Of a DNA stretch of 64,000 nt, positions 37,928-46,609 are shown piece after piece (the first letter of the stretch is position 1; every line of letters starts with the position of its first letter). Source of the DNA: a virus; the IMG/VR virus record IMGVR_UViG_3300003322_000571, positions 62,001-126,000 of that record; one strand, 5' to 3'. The notes below the pieces were generated by a model. That model was not told the DNA's origin, did not search any database, and worked only from the letters and a program-made list of their open reading frames with translations. The position numbers were made by a program, and so were the translations under genes.

Positions 37928-38194
37928 ATGTCTGAACCAAATCTCAACCGCGAACACGGCGCAAGCCGCGTGTTGATCATTGGCGATATGCATGACACGT
38001 CATGGGCGAAGAAGTTCCTCGATGACATCGAGTCGCTTGAAATCGTCTATGTCGCTGAGGAAACGTTCGAAGACGGTTATCGTACAACGAACGTGTGCTA
38101 CCGGGTTGCTCCTCCGGTAGACAAAATGGCTGTACAAACAAAAAAGCCGGTCAAACAACCGCAGCCGACCACACTGATCCGGCGGATTACATAA
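37928..38194 (+). CDS. Hypothetical protein, 88 aa
   Basis: Start at 37928. Alpha/beta start (RVLIIGDMHDTSWAKKFLDD) and a basic, Pro/Thr-rich tail (KKPVKQPQPTTLIRRI). Not recognised. Control by the palindrome is described above. Ends 7 bases before rIIA. Confidence 0.7.
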   Translation: MSEPNLNREHGASRVLIIGDMHDTSWAKKFLDDIESLEIVYVAEETFEDGYRTTNVCYRVAPPVDKMAVQTKKPVKQPQPTTLIRRIT

Positions 38195-38201
38195 CAATAA
38201 C

Positions 38202-40580
38202 ATGAAGATCCAGCACGTCCCCGCCACTATTGAACGTGGCGAGGGAATCGTTGAGTCCAATTTCTCAATGGACCCAACCGCAGAAGCATTTGAAATTCTG
38301 TCCAGTGGTTTGTATTCCAATAAGCCACTAGCGATCGTTCGAGAGTTGTCGTGCAATGCGTATGACTCACACGTCGCAGCTGGTAAAGCTGACGTGCCGA
38401 TCGAAATCTACCTCCCTACGTCGATGGACCTTAACTTCTACGTTAAGGACTACGGCACTGGCTTGAACGACTACGAAGTTCGAGGTGGATGGCTGCATCA
38501 AGTGACAGGCGAGAAAGTATCGGTTCTTGATCAGACAATCTCTGATGAAGACATGCTCAACGCTGGTTACATCCGTAGCACGGGTATCTACAACACGTAC
38601 TTCCGTTCCACCAAGACGTCTAGTGATGAATTCATTGGACAGCTAGGACTTGGTAGTAAGTCGCCATTCAGCTACGCTGGTACGTTCAACGTCACGACTG
38701 TTAAGGACGGCGTGAAGTACTCATACGTGTGCTTCAAGAACGAAGAACGAAAGCCAGTGATCTCACTGATCAACCATTCTCCTACGGAAGAACCGAACGG
38801 CGTGATGGTATCGATTGCTATTCGCCGCGATGACGTCGATAAGTTCGTCCAGGCTGCCAAGAGCGCCTTGATGTACTTCGATCCAATGCCGGTAATTAAA
38901 GGTCGAAGTGATTTCGCTCCGTACGAAATGGTTCACACCGTAAAAGGTGACACGTGGCGTATCCGCGAAGCAGACTACTACGCACACATGAACGGTCCGT
39001 ACGTTGTTCAAGGGTTTGTTGCATATCCGATCGACCTTGAACTGCTGAAAGAAAACGGCTTGTCCGGTGCTGCAGAACTAATTGCTTCGACGAACATTGA
39101 TATGTATGTGCCTATTGGTGCTGTGTCAATCGCTGCTTCTCGTGAAGCACTGCAGTACGATCGCCGGACGATTCAGAATCTGATCAGTGCTTTTAGGCAT
39201 GTTGCTGGGTCAACACGTGTTAAGTTTGAAGAAGGCTTCCTTGAGTGCAATACAGAACTCGAAGCTGGGATGCTGCACGACAAGTACATGAACACGCGTG
39301 ATGCATCGTTCGGTAGGTTCTATGCTGCTCTGCACAAGGACAAACCGTTCACGTGGAACGATCAACCAATTAAGACGACGATTGACATTAGCCTTGCAGG
39401 ACTGACGAACGTCCGTTTTAGCCGGGCACGTGCTGCAACATCACAACGAGCACTTGCTACGTTTGGATATTGGAATCCAACGACGCCACTCCGTGCAAAT
39501 GAAGAAGCCAAGACAGTGTACCAGCTAGAGATTCTAGCGAATACACACTTCGTCTACTGCAACACAGACGTTGGTACGATGGCTCGTCTTCGGTACTGGC
39601 TGGATACGATCAGTCGCGAAGGAAATCGTGATCCACACTTGTTCATCGTATACGCATTGGAAAAGAACGATCCAAAGGCAAAACAGCAGTGCGCTTTGAT
39701 CGAAAAGCAACTTGGCGTTACGTTTACGTTGTTCACAGACCTCGCTGTACCACCTGCACGTCCACGTTCTACATCTAGCTCCAGTCCGAGGATCAAGTTG
39801 ACAAAGGAACGTCGTCTCGTGTGGAAAGGCTTCCCTCGTCGTAAGGGTCGTTGGAGCTATCGCAGGAAGATCACCGAATACTCCAAGCGGTGCTGGGATA
39901 TTCAAGATATTGATCTGTCAACTGGTGGATTGTACATTCCAATCAATGGTCATAGTCCTGTTCCGTATACGAACGACCTGGAAGAGTACCTAGACCTTGC
40001 TATGGCTCTTGGATTGATTACGACGACGTCGCTTCCTGGTATGACGACGGAGGAACACAAACATGCGACGGAAGACGGAACTGTGTGGACTGATGTGTTC
40101 GAACACATTAAGACAACATTCCAAGCGAAATTTGGTCAGAAGCACTATGATGTCCACATTCGTAACTTCCTTGCTTCAAGGTTGTACCATCTCCCTATTG
40201 ACTGGGCGAAGGAAGGTGTTGTGTTCAATATCAAACAAGGTCCACTGCACGAACTGCATACGTTGCTAAGGGAGTTGCATCAGGTCAGCGTCAACGTTGA
40301 TATGGTCAAGATCCAAGCACTAGAGAGGTTTATGGGCATTTCGTTTGACGCTGCAACAGCAGACACGACTGTTAAAGCACAACGGTTGTGGAAGGAAGCA
40401 ACAACCAAGTATCCCATGCTGATGTTGCTTGAGTCCGGCAGTGCTCGTTTGCAAGGAATTGGAGCTAAGGTCACGTCAATGCTTGTTTCGGAGTACGTTA
40501 ACTCTATTGAGCGGTTGGCAACGACTGTTGAGGTCAAGGCCCAAAACGAAGAAGCTGTAGTGGAAGCTCTGGCTGAATAA
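38202..40580 (+). CDS. rIIA: rIIA-like protein (GHKL ATPase fold)
   Basis: 792 aa (T4 rIIA 725). N-terminal GHKL motifs: VRELSCNAYDSHVAAGK (N-box Glu and Asn), VKDYGTGLNDYEV (G1) and QLGLGSKSPFSYA. Followed by an rIIB-like gene after 11 bases as in T4. In T4 the pair protects against exclusion by the lambda Rex system and affects lysis inhibition. Middle region contains an Arg-rich stretch (RPRSTSSSSPRIKLTKERRL). Confidence 0.88.
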   Translation: MKIQHVPATIERGEGIVESNFSMDPTAEAFEILSSGLYSNKPLAIVRELSCNAYDSHVAAGKADVPIEIYLPTSMDLNFYVKDYGTGLNDYEVRGGWLHQVTGEKVSVLDQTISDEDMLNAGYIRSTGIYNTYFRSTKTSSDEFIGQLGLGSKSPFSYAGTFNVTTVKDGVKYSYVCFKNEERKPVISLINHSPTEEPNGVMVSIAIRRDDVDKFVQAAKSALMYFDPMPVIKGRSDFAPYEMVHTVKGDTWRIREADYYAHMNGPYVVQGFVAYPIDLELLKENGLSGAAELIASTNIDMYVPIGAVSIAASREALQYDRRTIQNLISAFRHVAGSTRVKFEEGFLECNTELEAGMLHDKYMNTRDASFGRFYAALHKDKPFTWNDQPIKTTIDISLAGLTNVRFSRARAATSQRALATFGYWNPTTPLRANEEAKTVYQLEILANTHFVYCNTDVGTMARLRYWLDTISREGNRDPHLFIVYALEKNDPKAKQQCALIEKQLGVTFTLFTDLAVPPARPRSTSSSSPRIKLTKERRLVWKGFPRRKGRWSYRRKITEYSKRCWDIQDIDLSTGGLYIPINGHSPVPYTNDLEEYLDLAMALGLITTTSLPGMTTEEHKHATEDGTVWTDVFEHIKTTFQAKFGQKHYDVHIRNFLASRLYHLPIDWAKEGVVFNIKQGPLHELHTLLRELHQVSVNVDMVKIQALERFMGISFDAATADTTVKAQRLWKEATTKYPMLMLLESGSARLQGIGAKVTSMLVSEYVNSIERLATTVEVKAQNEEAVVEALAE

Positions 40581-40591
40581 GGAGAACAATA

Positions 40592-41551
40592 ATGAATACT
40601 TACGTTGTAAACGGAGGAGGGATGTCCCTCTTCGTTGACGGACAGCTGTACACTGTCGAATCATCGCACATTCGATTTGACCAAATCCGTGATGCTGCAC
40701 GTGCAGGCGAGTGGCAAGAGGCAATCGATCAGATTCCTCTGATCGGTGCAATCACAAAGTACGTAACGACAGAAATCGGCGTCGGCAAGATCACTGTTGA
40801 TGCAGAATCTCACAAGGTGTTGTTCGACGGTCATCCGCTGCACAACTACCTTGTCGATAAGCTGTTCAAGATGATGGAACAGAACCATGACGTTCTTCCG
40901 CTCGTCAAGTTCCTCAACAACTTGATGCGCAATCCGTCGAACAAAGCTGTACAAGAACTATATCGCTGGATTGAGTCGAACGGGATGACTATCAGTGAAG
41001 ACGGTTATCTGTACGCTTATAAGCGTGTCCAGGATGATTACACGTCATTCTACGACGGCAAGACGAAGAACCCTGTTGGTGGATACGTTGAAATGCCTCG
41101 CTGGCAAGTTGATGATCGTTCGCACAACACGTGTTCTGCTGGTCTACATTTCTGTAGTCAAGCATATCTGCCACACTATGCAGGCGGTCAAGGTCGTGTT
41201 CTGTTGCTGAAGATCGATCCGGCTGATGTTGTGTCAATTCCGACCGATTACAAAAACGCTAAGGGTCGCGCATGCCGCTACTTCATTGAAAGTGAATTGA
41301 AGGGCGAATCTCGCGACCGCGTTGAGACGGAAGATGTGATCACAGCTCGTGTAGTGACGGTCGACGTTGAAGACATCAACACATCTACAAACTTCCAGCG
41401 TGGTTATAAAGTTGGATACAAGGCAGGACGTGGTAAGCAGAAGAACGAGTACCGCGATCACACGCCAGTTGACAAAGATGACAAGCTGTTCACGGACGGC
41501 TACCTTGCTGGTTACAAAGACGGACGAGACCGTAGCCCTGCAAAGCACTAA
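40592..41551 (+). CDS. rIIB: rIIB-like protein
   Basis: 319 aa. The central part matches rIIB: DGYLYAYKRVQDDYTSFYDG, KTKNPVGGYVEMPRWQVDD, CSAGLHFCSQAYLPHYAGGQ, then LKIDPADVVSIPTDYKNAKG. Partner of rIIA. Near the end is a repeated YKVGYKAGRGK / YLAGYKDGRDR motif. Ribosome site AAGGAGAA; closed by a strong terminator. Confidence 0.9.
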   Translation: MNTYVVNGGGMSLFVDGQLYTVESSHIRFDQIRDAARAGEWQEAIDQIPLIGAITKYVTTEIGVGKITVDAESHKVLFDGHPLHNYLVDKLFKMMEQNHDVLPLVKFLNNLMRNPSNKAVQELYRWIESNGMTISEDGYLYAYKRVQDDYTSFYDGKTKNPVGGYVEMPRWQVDDRSHNTCSAGLHFCSQAYLPHYAGGQGRVLLLKIDPADVVSIPTDYKNAKGRACRYFIESELKGESRDRVETEDVITARVVTVDVEDINTSTNFQRGYKVGYKAGRGKQKNEYRDHTPVDKDDKLFTDGYLAGYKDGRDRSPAKH

Positions 41552-41580
41552 AAAAGAGGACCAAAAGGTCCTCTTTTTAT
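41551..41580 (+). terminator. Bidirectional intrinsic terminator after rIIB
   Basis: AAAAAGAGGACC, loop AAAA, GGTCCTCTTTTT (41551-41578). Confidence 0.9.
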
Positions 41581-41610
41581 TTGAGGGTAACCGTTGCTAA
41601 TTAACCCTTC

Positions 41611-41638
41611 TTCACAGAAGATTACGTTACCTTATAAC
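41611..41638 (+). promoter_or_regulatory. Promoter TTCACA-N16-TATAAC
   Basis: TTCACA at 41611-41616, 16 bases, TATAAC at 41633-41638, 11 bases before the start at 41650. Confidence 0.4.
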
Positions 41639-41649
41639 TGGAGCAGGTC

Positions 41650-41826
41650 ATGGAAGACGACAACGTGCTGTCGGTCCGAATCAATGAAGATGGTCTTCGT
41701 CAAGCGATGCGCGAAGCAACCGACGTGTGCATCAACTGCGAACTGCCGTACTACAACAACGGTGGTGGAATGATCTGCCCGGAGTGCGGCGATATGCCGG
41801 ACGAAGACCAACTGCTCAATCCGTAA
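41650..41826 (+). CDS. Small zinc-ribbon protein, 58 aa
   Basis: ATG at 41650 after GGAGCAGG; stop TAA at 41826. Two Cys pairs (CINC and CPEC) separated by 16 residues form a zinc ribbon like that in DksA/TraR-type phage proteins, with an acidic start MEDDNVLSVRINEDGL. A regulator of host RNA polymerase is possible but not shown. Confidence 0.75.
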   Translation: MEDDNVLSVRINEDGLRQAMREATDVCINCELPYYNNGGGMICPECGDMPDEDQLLNP

Positions 41827-41841
41827 CTACCTGAAAACCAA

Positions 41842-42444
41842 ATGAAACGTTATATCGCTCTCGTTCTCGTCGCAGCTGCCTTGGCACTGATTGCTGTGTT
41901 CCCAACACCAGCGCATGCAATCGACGCGAACACCGTCAATAGCGCTGGCTTCGACAAACTGACAGAGGCCCAGAAGGCAGAAATGCTGAAACAGATCGCC
42001 GACAAAGTCGAAGCGAACAAATCTGCACCACCTGATACGAAGGTTGTCGAGAAGACGGCACAATGGGTCGATCTCGGTGAGCGAATCGGCAAGATGCTCG
42101 GAGGTGCTGCACGCGAAGTTGGCATTGCTGTCAACGAGTTTGTCAAGACGCCTGTCGGTATGCTGACCGCAGCACTGATCGTGTGGCATTTCATGGGTGG
42201 TGTGATCGTTCACGTTGTCGGTGGTATTGCGATCATGGTCGTCGGCATGTCGATCCTGTGGTATATCCTCCGTCGTTCGCGTCACATTGAGACCAAGTAC
42301 GATCCGGAAAAGAAGGACATCTTTGGTCGTTCGGTCAAACTGACTGAGATTCGTCACAGTCTGTCCGACGATGACAAGGCCATGGCACTGTTGTGGACCG
42401 CAGCTGTGGCGATCGTAAGCTTGGTCACGACGTTCACGTACTGA
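41842..42444 (+). CDS. Exported membrane protein, 200 aa
   Basis: Signal peptide LVLVAAALALIAVFPTPAHA, then a helical domain (LTEAQKAEMLKQIADKVEAN), two adjacent membrane segments at about residues 108-150 (MLTAALIVWHFMGG; GGIAIMVVGMSILWYIL), a cytoplasmic loop with KDIFGRSVKL, and a last membrane segment. Family not recognised. Confidence 0.8.
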   Translation: MKRYIALVLVAAALALIAVFPTPAHAIDANTVNSAGFDKLTEAQKAEMLKQIADKVEANKSAPPDTKVVEKTAQWVDLGERIGKMLGGAAREVGIAVNEFVKTPVGMLTAALIVWHFMGGVIVHVVGGIAIMVVGMSILWYILRRSRHIETKYDPEKKDIFGRSVKLTEIRHSLSDDDKAMALLWTAAVAIVSLVTTFTY

Positions 42445-42462
42445 TCGCGGATCGCTCTGGCA

Positions 42463-42492
42463 AAAACCACGCAATACTGCGTGGTTTTCTTC
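42463..42492 (+). terminator. Intrinsic terminator
   Basis: AAAACCACGCA, loop ATAC, TGCGTGGTTTT (42463-42488). Confidence 0.85.
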
Positions 42493-42595
42493 GTTTGCTC
42501 TATTGTCTTTTTCGCGTAATACGGTGAATATCTTGACCGTTAAAGTGTTTGATGTCGTTCGACAAGCAAACGATCGAAGAAGATCAAATGCTCCG

Positions 42596-42624
42596 TTGAT
42601 TTTTCACCCTATAACTACGATACT
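42596..42624 (+). promoter_or_regulatory. Promoter TTGATT-N17-GATACT
   Basis: TTGATT at 42596-42601, 17 bases, GATACT at 42619-42624. Spacer (TTTCACCCTATA...) resembles that of the promoter at 47157 (TTTTACCCGATA...). Drives the helicase gene. Confidence 0.55.
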
Positions 42625-42662
42625 GTAATCATCGTAAGACAAAACGAGCAGGCAGGTACAAC

Positions 42663-43865
42663 ATGAGTGACGAACTGTTTAACACAACCGAATTGCAAGA
42701 TGCGATTGACGATCTTTCTCAAGATCAGGACGAGCATCAGTTCGGTCAAAGCGAAGACGATGAAGTCCTTGAGCTGTACGGCGACAAAGAAGTTCGCTGG
42801 TATCAGATCGCTGCACGAAACGGCGTCGAGCAAGCGTGGACCGAAAATCCGCGTGCTCGTGTTCTGATTGTCCTGCCGACGGGAGCTGGTAAGACAATCA
42901 CGTCTGGTCTCGTGTTCAGTTCTGATGTGATCCGTCAACTCGTCGGTGTCAAGCCGGGCGAGAAGCTGCGGATTCTGTTCATCGCGCACAAGCATCGTCT
43001 GTTGACGCAAGCAGAACAAGCGTATGCGGACGCACACAACGTCGAGTTCATCCCTCAGTCTGCGTTCTCGGCGATCCCCGACGAAGTGCTCGAAAGGGGA
43101 TGGCACATCGCGTGTATCGACGAAGCGCATCACGAAGCGATGGCAACGATCCAGTACCATCTGGAAAAGCTCGGTGACAAGCCGATTCTCGGTCTGACTG
43201 CAACTCCGGACCGTGCCGACGGTTGCCTGATCAAGTTTGACGTGATCATCAATCCGATCACTCGTGAGCAGGCTGTTGCTGAAGGATTCCTGGCGCCGAC
43301 ACACATTCATTCGTTTGTCGACGTGCCGTCCGCTGACAAAATCAAGATCCTGACTGCGATTTTCGAGGACTATGCTCACCAGATGGGCCAGACGATGGTG
43401 TTCGTTCGCACGAAAAAAGAAGTTCGTGCGCTGACGACGATCCTGATCAATATGGGCTATGATGCTGTCGGTGTGCTGACGCAAACGGAAAAGGAGCTCG
43501 ACCGTTTGCTGAACGACTTCTCGAACAAGAAGATCCAGTTCATCATCAACTGCAACAAGATCAACGAGGGCGTCGACGTTAAGGGATGCACTGACGTGAT
43601 CCTTGGCCGTCAGTTCGGTTCGTACATGCAACTGAACCAAGTGATCGGTCGCGCTGCTCGTCCTGACTCGGACTGCAACGTGTGGGAACTGATCAATCCG
43701 CTGTCGTCCCGCAACCTCGATACGACTGTCGTTGTCGGTACTCCGGAATCGCATCGTCTCGTTGCGATGGAGGGTGGTGTGTGGGTCGAGCGTAACTTTG
43801 ACTACGTCACTCATCGCACGAATAAGCAGCTGGGCATCACCAGTGGTATCCGTATCCGTCATTGA
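42663..43865 (+). CDS. SF2 DEAH-box helicase, UvsW-like
   Basis: 400 aa. Q-like VRWYQIAARNGV; Walker A LPTGAGKT; DEAH in IACIDEAHHEAM; motif III LGLTATPDRADG; motif IV FVRTKKEV; motif VI QVIGRAARPDSD. Shares the architecture of T4 UvsW and type-III-restriction-like helicases. Acidic 40-residue N-terminal tail. Probably resolves recombination or R-loop intermediates during replication. Confidence 0.88.
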   Translation: MSDELFNTTELQDAIDDLSQDQDEHQFGQSEDDEVLELYGDKEVRWYQIAARNGVEQAWTENPRARVLIVLPTGAGKTITSGLVFSSDVIRQLVGVKPGEKLRILFIAHKHRLLTQAEQAYADAHNVEFIPQSAFSAIPDEVLERGWHIACIDEAHHEAMATIQYHLEKLGDKPILGLTATPDRADGCLIKFDVIINPITREQAVAEGFLAPTHIHSFVDVPSADKIKILTAIFEDYAHQMGQTMVFVRTKKEVRALTTILINMGYDAVGVLTQTEKELDRLLNDFSNKKIQFIINCNKINEGVDVKGCTDVILGRQFGSYMQLNQVIGRAARPDSDCNVWELINPLSSRNLDTTVVVGTPESHRLVAMEGGVWVERNFDYVTHRTNKQLGITSGIRIRH

Positions 43866-43872
43866 GGACAAC

Positions 43873-44124
43873 ATGGCAACGAACGACGCTCTCGGAAATC
43901 CAGTTGTTGAAGGCAACTGGTACGGGTACTCCAAGGAAAGCAACGGAATTACTCGTGTGATTCGTGCCCGTGTCAAGTACCTGAAGAACGACAAAGCACG
44001 ATTGACGGATTGTCGTGAGTACCTTTCACTTGGTATCACCAACAGTGCAGAGATCGTCCCAACCCAAGTCGAGGACCGGACGATGACGTGCCATACGTTG
44101 TTTCCGATTCCCCCTCAGGAGTAA
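43873..44124 (+). CDS. Hypothetical protein, 83 aa
   Basis: Start at 43873 after GAGGACA. Beta-rich (GNWYGYSKESNGITRVIRAR). Not recognised. Likely coupled to the helicase gene. Confidence 0.7.
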   Translation: MATNDALGNPVVEGNWYGYSKESNGITRVIRARVKYLKNDKARLTDCREYLSLGITNSAEIVPTQVEDRTMTCHTLFPIPPQE

Positions 44125-44126
44125 CT

Positions 44127-44354
44127 ATGACCAAAGCGGTATTCTTCTCTTTGACAGTCGTCACATTGACAATCGTGATCGGACTGTTGATGCTTGATTT
44201 TCGAATCGGGCAAGCTCTAGGTGGCGCACTGACGTTCATCAGCGCATGCGGTGCCCTGTCTGAACTGGTTCGCGGCTGCGAAGACAAGCAAGGTCAAGCT
44301 GGAATGTTCACATTCTTCTTGATTGTCGGACTCGTTATCTTCTTCACAACATAA
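44127..44354 (+). CDS. Small membrane protein, 75 aa
   Basis: Start at 44127 after AGGAGTAA. Two or three hydrophobic segments (VFFSLTVVTLTIVIGLLML; GALTFISACGALS; MFTFFLIVGLVIFF). Not recognised. Confidence 0.75.
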   Translation: MTKAVFFSLTVVTLTIVIGLLMLDFRIGQALGGALTFISACGALSELVRGCEDKQGQAGMFTFFLIVGLVIFFTT

Positions 44355-44392
44355 GGAAAATCATGCCTCAAGAATGGTTGACATTGTGCTCG

Positions 44393-44421
44393 TTGTCAAC
44401 CACAAGTAATAGGTATACGAT
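44393..44421 (+). promoter_or_regulatory. Promoter TTGTCA-N17-TACGAT
   Basis: TTGTCA at 44393-44398, 17 bases, TACGAT at 44416-44421, 31 bases before the gene at 44452. Confidence 0.45.
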
Positions 44422-44451
44422 CCTCTTTACGTTCAACTCTTCGAGATTACC

Positions 44452-44697
44452 ATGGCAGACTTTGAAGTTTACGGATGGATCATCGTCGTCGGTGCTCTGA
44501 TCGCATTGCTCACGTCGTCCGTGCGTGCCATTCTGCGTGCAGAACGCGTTTGGTCGTTGGGAACGTTCGTGTACACGGCAAGTCGTGTGTCGATGATCCT
44601 GTACATTATCATCGCATCCGTGATCGGCACGGCGGCGTGGTGGGGTGTCGGATACATCATCGAACACAAGATCAAGATCGAAGTCACTCTCCGCTGA
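44452..44697 (+). CDS. Small membrane protein, 81 aa
   Basis: Two membrane segments (GWIIVVGALIALLTSS and SMILYIIIASVIGTAAWWGV) and a basic C-terminal end. No family recognised. First of a run of tightly packed small genes. Confidence 0.75.
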   Translation: MADFEVYGWIIVVGALIALLTSSVRAILRAERVWSLGTFVYTASRVSMILYIIIASVIGTAAWWGVGYIIEHKIKIEVTLR

Positions 44698-44706
44698 AGG
44701 ACTATC

Positions 44707-44910
44707 ATGTTTCGCAACGCAATCGCGTACCATGTGACGCGTGGCAATGGTGAAAAGGAAACGATCTGGGCAATGCCCGGATCGCAACTGCACAAGTTGC
44801 TGTCGGAAGGTAAGAAGGATGCTGCACACGAGTGCCATCGCGAAAGCGTTGCGCGTGAAAAAGAGCTAATGGCTCGAATTGATGCTCAAATGGCGAAGGT
44901 GCAACGATGA
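44707..44910 (+). CDS. Hypothetical protein, 67 aa
   Basis: Charged and helical in the second half (HRESVAREKELMARIDAQMA). Overlaps the next gene (ATGA). Not recognised. Confidence 0.7.
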   Translation: MFRNAIAYHVTRGNGEKETIWAMPGSQLHKLLSEGKKDAAHECHRESVAREKELMARIDAQMAKVQR

Positions 44911-45263
44911 GTGACATCTACTACAAGATTCGTAGCAAGACAACCGGTCTGTTCTCGACTGGTGGAAGTGACGTCACGTGGAACAAAGTCGGTAAGGTGT
45001 GGAGGCGGAAGGGAGACCTTTCATCGCACTTTACTGGCTTGACATCACATGGCCGCAAGCAGTATCGCGACAACGACGCTGAGGTTGTTGAGCTCGAAAC
45101 GGTTGTTCACAATCTAATCCCCGTCGAACAATACCTCGAGCAAGCGGACGAACGTCGCGTTGAGAAAACGAACGAAGCACACCGACGTCGAGCTGACAAG
45201 ACACGCAAGGACGAACTTGCGGTTTTGAAGCATCTGCAAAAGAAGTACCCAGGAGGTGTGTGA
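44907..45263 (+). CDS. Hypothetical protein, 118 aa
   Basis: Starts YYKIRSKTTGLFSTGGSDVT and GKVWRRKGDLSSHFTG, a beta pattern seen in small phage proteins of unknown role; basic helical C-terminus. Its stop overlaps the next start. Confidence 0.75.
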   Translation: MSDIYYKIRSKTTGLFSTGGSDVTWNKVGKVWRRKGDLSSHFTGLTSHGRKQYRDNDAEVVELETVVHNLIPVEQYLEQADERRVEKTNEAHRRRADKTRKDELAVLKHLQKKYPGGV

Positions 45264-45664
45264 TGAAAGAGCCGAAGCTGGACTTTGTCCGTCTGATTGA
45301 CATCAACACGGTGACACGTGATGAAATCGTGTCGATCATTCGCAAGTGGGGTCGCGACAACGGTGGACGGTACATCGCCAGTCTGCTGTTGCAGATTGCT
45401 GAGTTGAAGGGATTCCCACCGATCACTCCGGTTGACTTGGAGCCGAACCGGTCGTTCGGCTTCGAGATCAAGTTGTTCGAGGTCAATACCGATGCATTGG
45501 AAGACGTCACCGAGTCCGCTGTAGGCCTTCGTCAAACGAAGTACCTTGGCTTCACCACGACACACAAGGGAAACAGGTTTGCGGTCCTCCACTATTACGG
45601 CAAGGAGCCGGCGTGGGACGACGTCAAAAAGAAACTCAAACAGTACGGAGGCTTGTTCGCGTAA
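45263..45664 (+). CDS. Hypothetical protein, 133 aa
   Basis: CAGGAGGTGTG precedes the ATG at 45263. Helical and beta segments (TRDEIVSIIRKWGRDNGGRY). Not recognised. Overlaps both neighbours by one base. Confidence 0.75.
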   Translation: MKEPKLDFVRLIDINTVTRDEIVSIIRKWGRDNGGRYIASLLLQIAELKGFPPITPVDLEPNRSFGFEIKLFEVNTDALEDVTESAVGLRQTKYLGFTTTHKGNRFAVLHYYGKEPAWDDVKKKLKQYGGLFA

Positions 45665-45963
45665 TGGGCAAGAAGTACATCACCGATGTCAATGACATCC
45701 CAAAACATCCTCACTACGCAGTCGTCCAGAGCAAAAGCGTATACATCCCTGCGGATGCAACGGCTTATCATCCGGAACCAGCCTACTACGACCATTCTTT
45801 GTCGTACATCGTGTTCGACACCCCGGAAGAGTGGGAACAGTACGTTCGCGAAGCGACACTCAAAGCCGGTTCGAACAAGGTTGACTTCATTGCAATTGAA
45901 GCAACACCAGCCCAAGTGACAATGACAGTCAATGTCAAGCTCACATTGCCGAAGGGTAAGTGA
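45664..45963 (+). CDS. Hypothetical protein, 99 aa
   Basis: Start overlaps the preceding TAA (TAATG). Contains KYITDVNDIPKHPHYAVVQS and a beta-rich end (AQVTMTVNVKLTLPKG). Not recognised. Confidence 0.7.
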   Translation: MGKKYITDVNDIPKHPHYAVVQSKSVYIPADATAYHPEPAYYDHSLSYIVFDTPEEWEQYVREATLKAGSNKVDFIAIEATPAQVTMTVNVKLTLPKGK

Positions 45964-46232
45964 TGAAACGACTGCTCAACTTCCTCCGTCCATTCCGTAC
46001 GCACAAACTCGGTCGTCGTCGTATAACCACGATCAAGATCATCTACAAGAGCGGTGCGACACATGAATTTGATGTGTACACGTTCGAAATCACAAGGTCG
46101 TACGGCGGTGATACGTCGATGAAGTGGGAAGCTGTTAGTGACGATAACAAACCGTTGCTGATTGGCGTGGACGAAATCGCTGCGGTGTACCAAGGCAAAG
46201 AGCGCTACAAATACGGATTGATTGAAAAATGA
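45963..46232 (+). CDS. Hypothetical protein, 89 aa
   Basis: Basic start (MKRLLNFLRPFRTHKLGRRR), then strands. TGATG overlap with the preceding gene. Not recognised. Confidence 0.7.
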   Translation: MKRLLNFLRPFRTHKLGRRRITTIKIIYKSGATHEFDVYTFEITRSYGGDTSMKWEAVSDDNKPLLIGVDEIAAVYQGKERYKYGLIEK

Positions 46233-46609
46233 GTTCGAAGATCCCAAAGCAGTGGAAGCACTGGTTGTATCGTCTCCGCCTTCGCCAAGAATGGCACGGA
46301 GATGCCTATTCTTACAAAGGCCGTGGTCATCATTGGCGAATCGGCTACCGATATTACGGGAAGAACAGCGGTCAGTTGTTCTTCCAGCGGGGCGACAAGT
46401 ACGAAGACATGGACCGGTGGGCGCTTACCGACACTGTGTCGCATGAAGGAATCCCTCAGACGTTTGCAGAGCTGAAGGAATTCGTCGAAAACGCTCTCAA
46501 TCCTGAATTCTGTGCGAGATACAAAGCAGATCTCGACCGTAAAATTGCTGAATGGCTGAAGGAATACAAGGAACAATCAGGGAAGGTGACGGTGAGCGAA
46601 GATGCGTGA
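46229..46609 (+). CDS. Hypothetical protein, 126 aa
   Basis: Basic, Trp- and Tyr-rich first half (WKHWLYRLRLRQEWHGDAYS), helical second half. ATGA overlap with the preceding gene. Not recognised. Confidence 0.7.
   Translation: MSSKIPKQWKHWLYRLRLRQEWHGDAYSYKGRGHHWRIGYRYYGKNSGQLFFQRGDKYEDMDRWALTDTVSHEGIPQTFAELKEFVENALNPEFCARYKADLDRKIAEWLKEYKEQSGKVTVSEDA

Noticed and set aside
44363-44500. ORF of 45 codons (MPQEWLTLCSL...) with a good AAGGAAAA ribosome site
   Set aside because: It overlaps the promoter at 44393 and runs out of frame into the membrane protein gene at 44452; coding is unlikely, though a leader peptide cannot be excluded.
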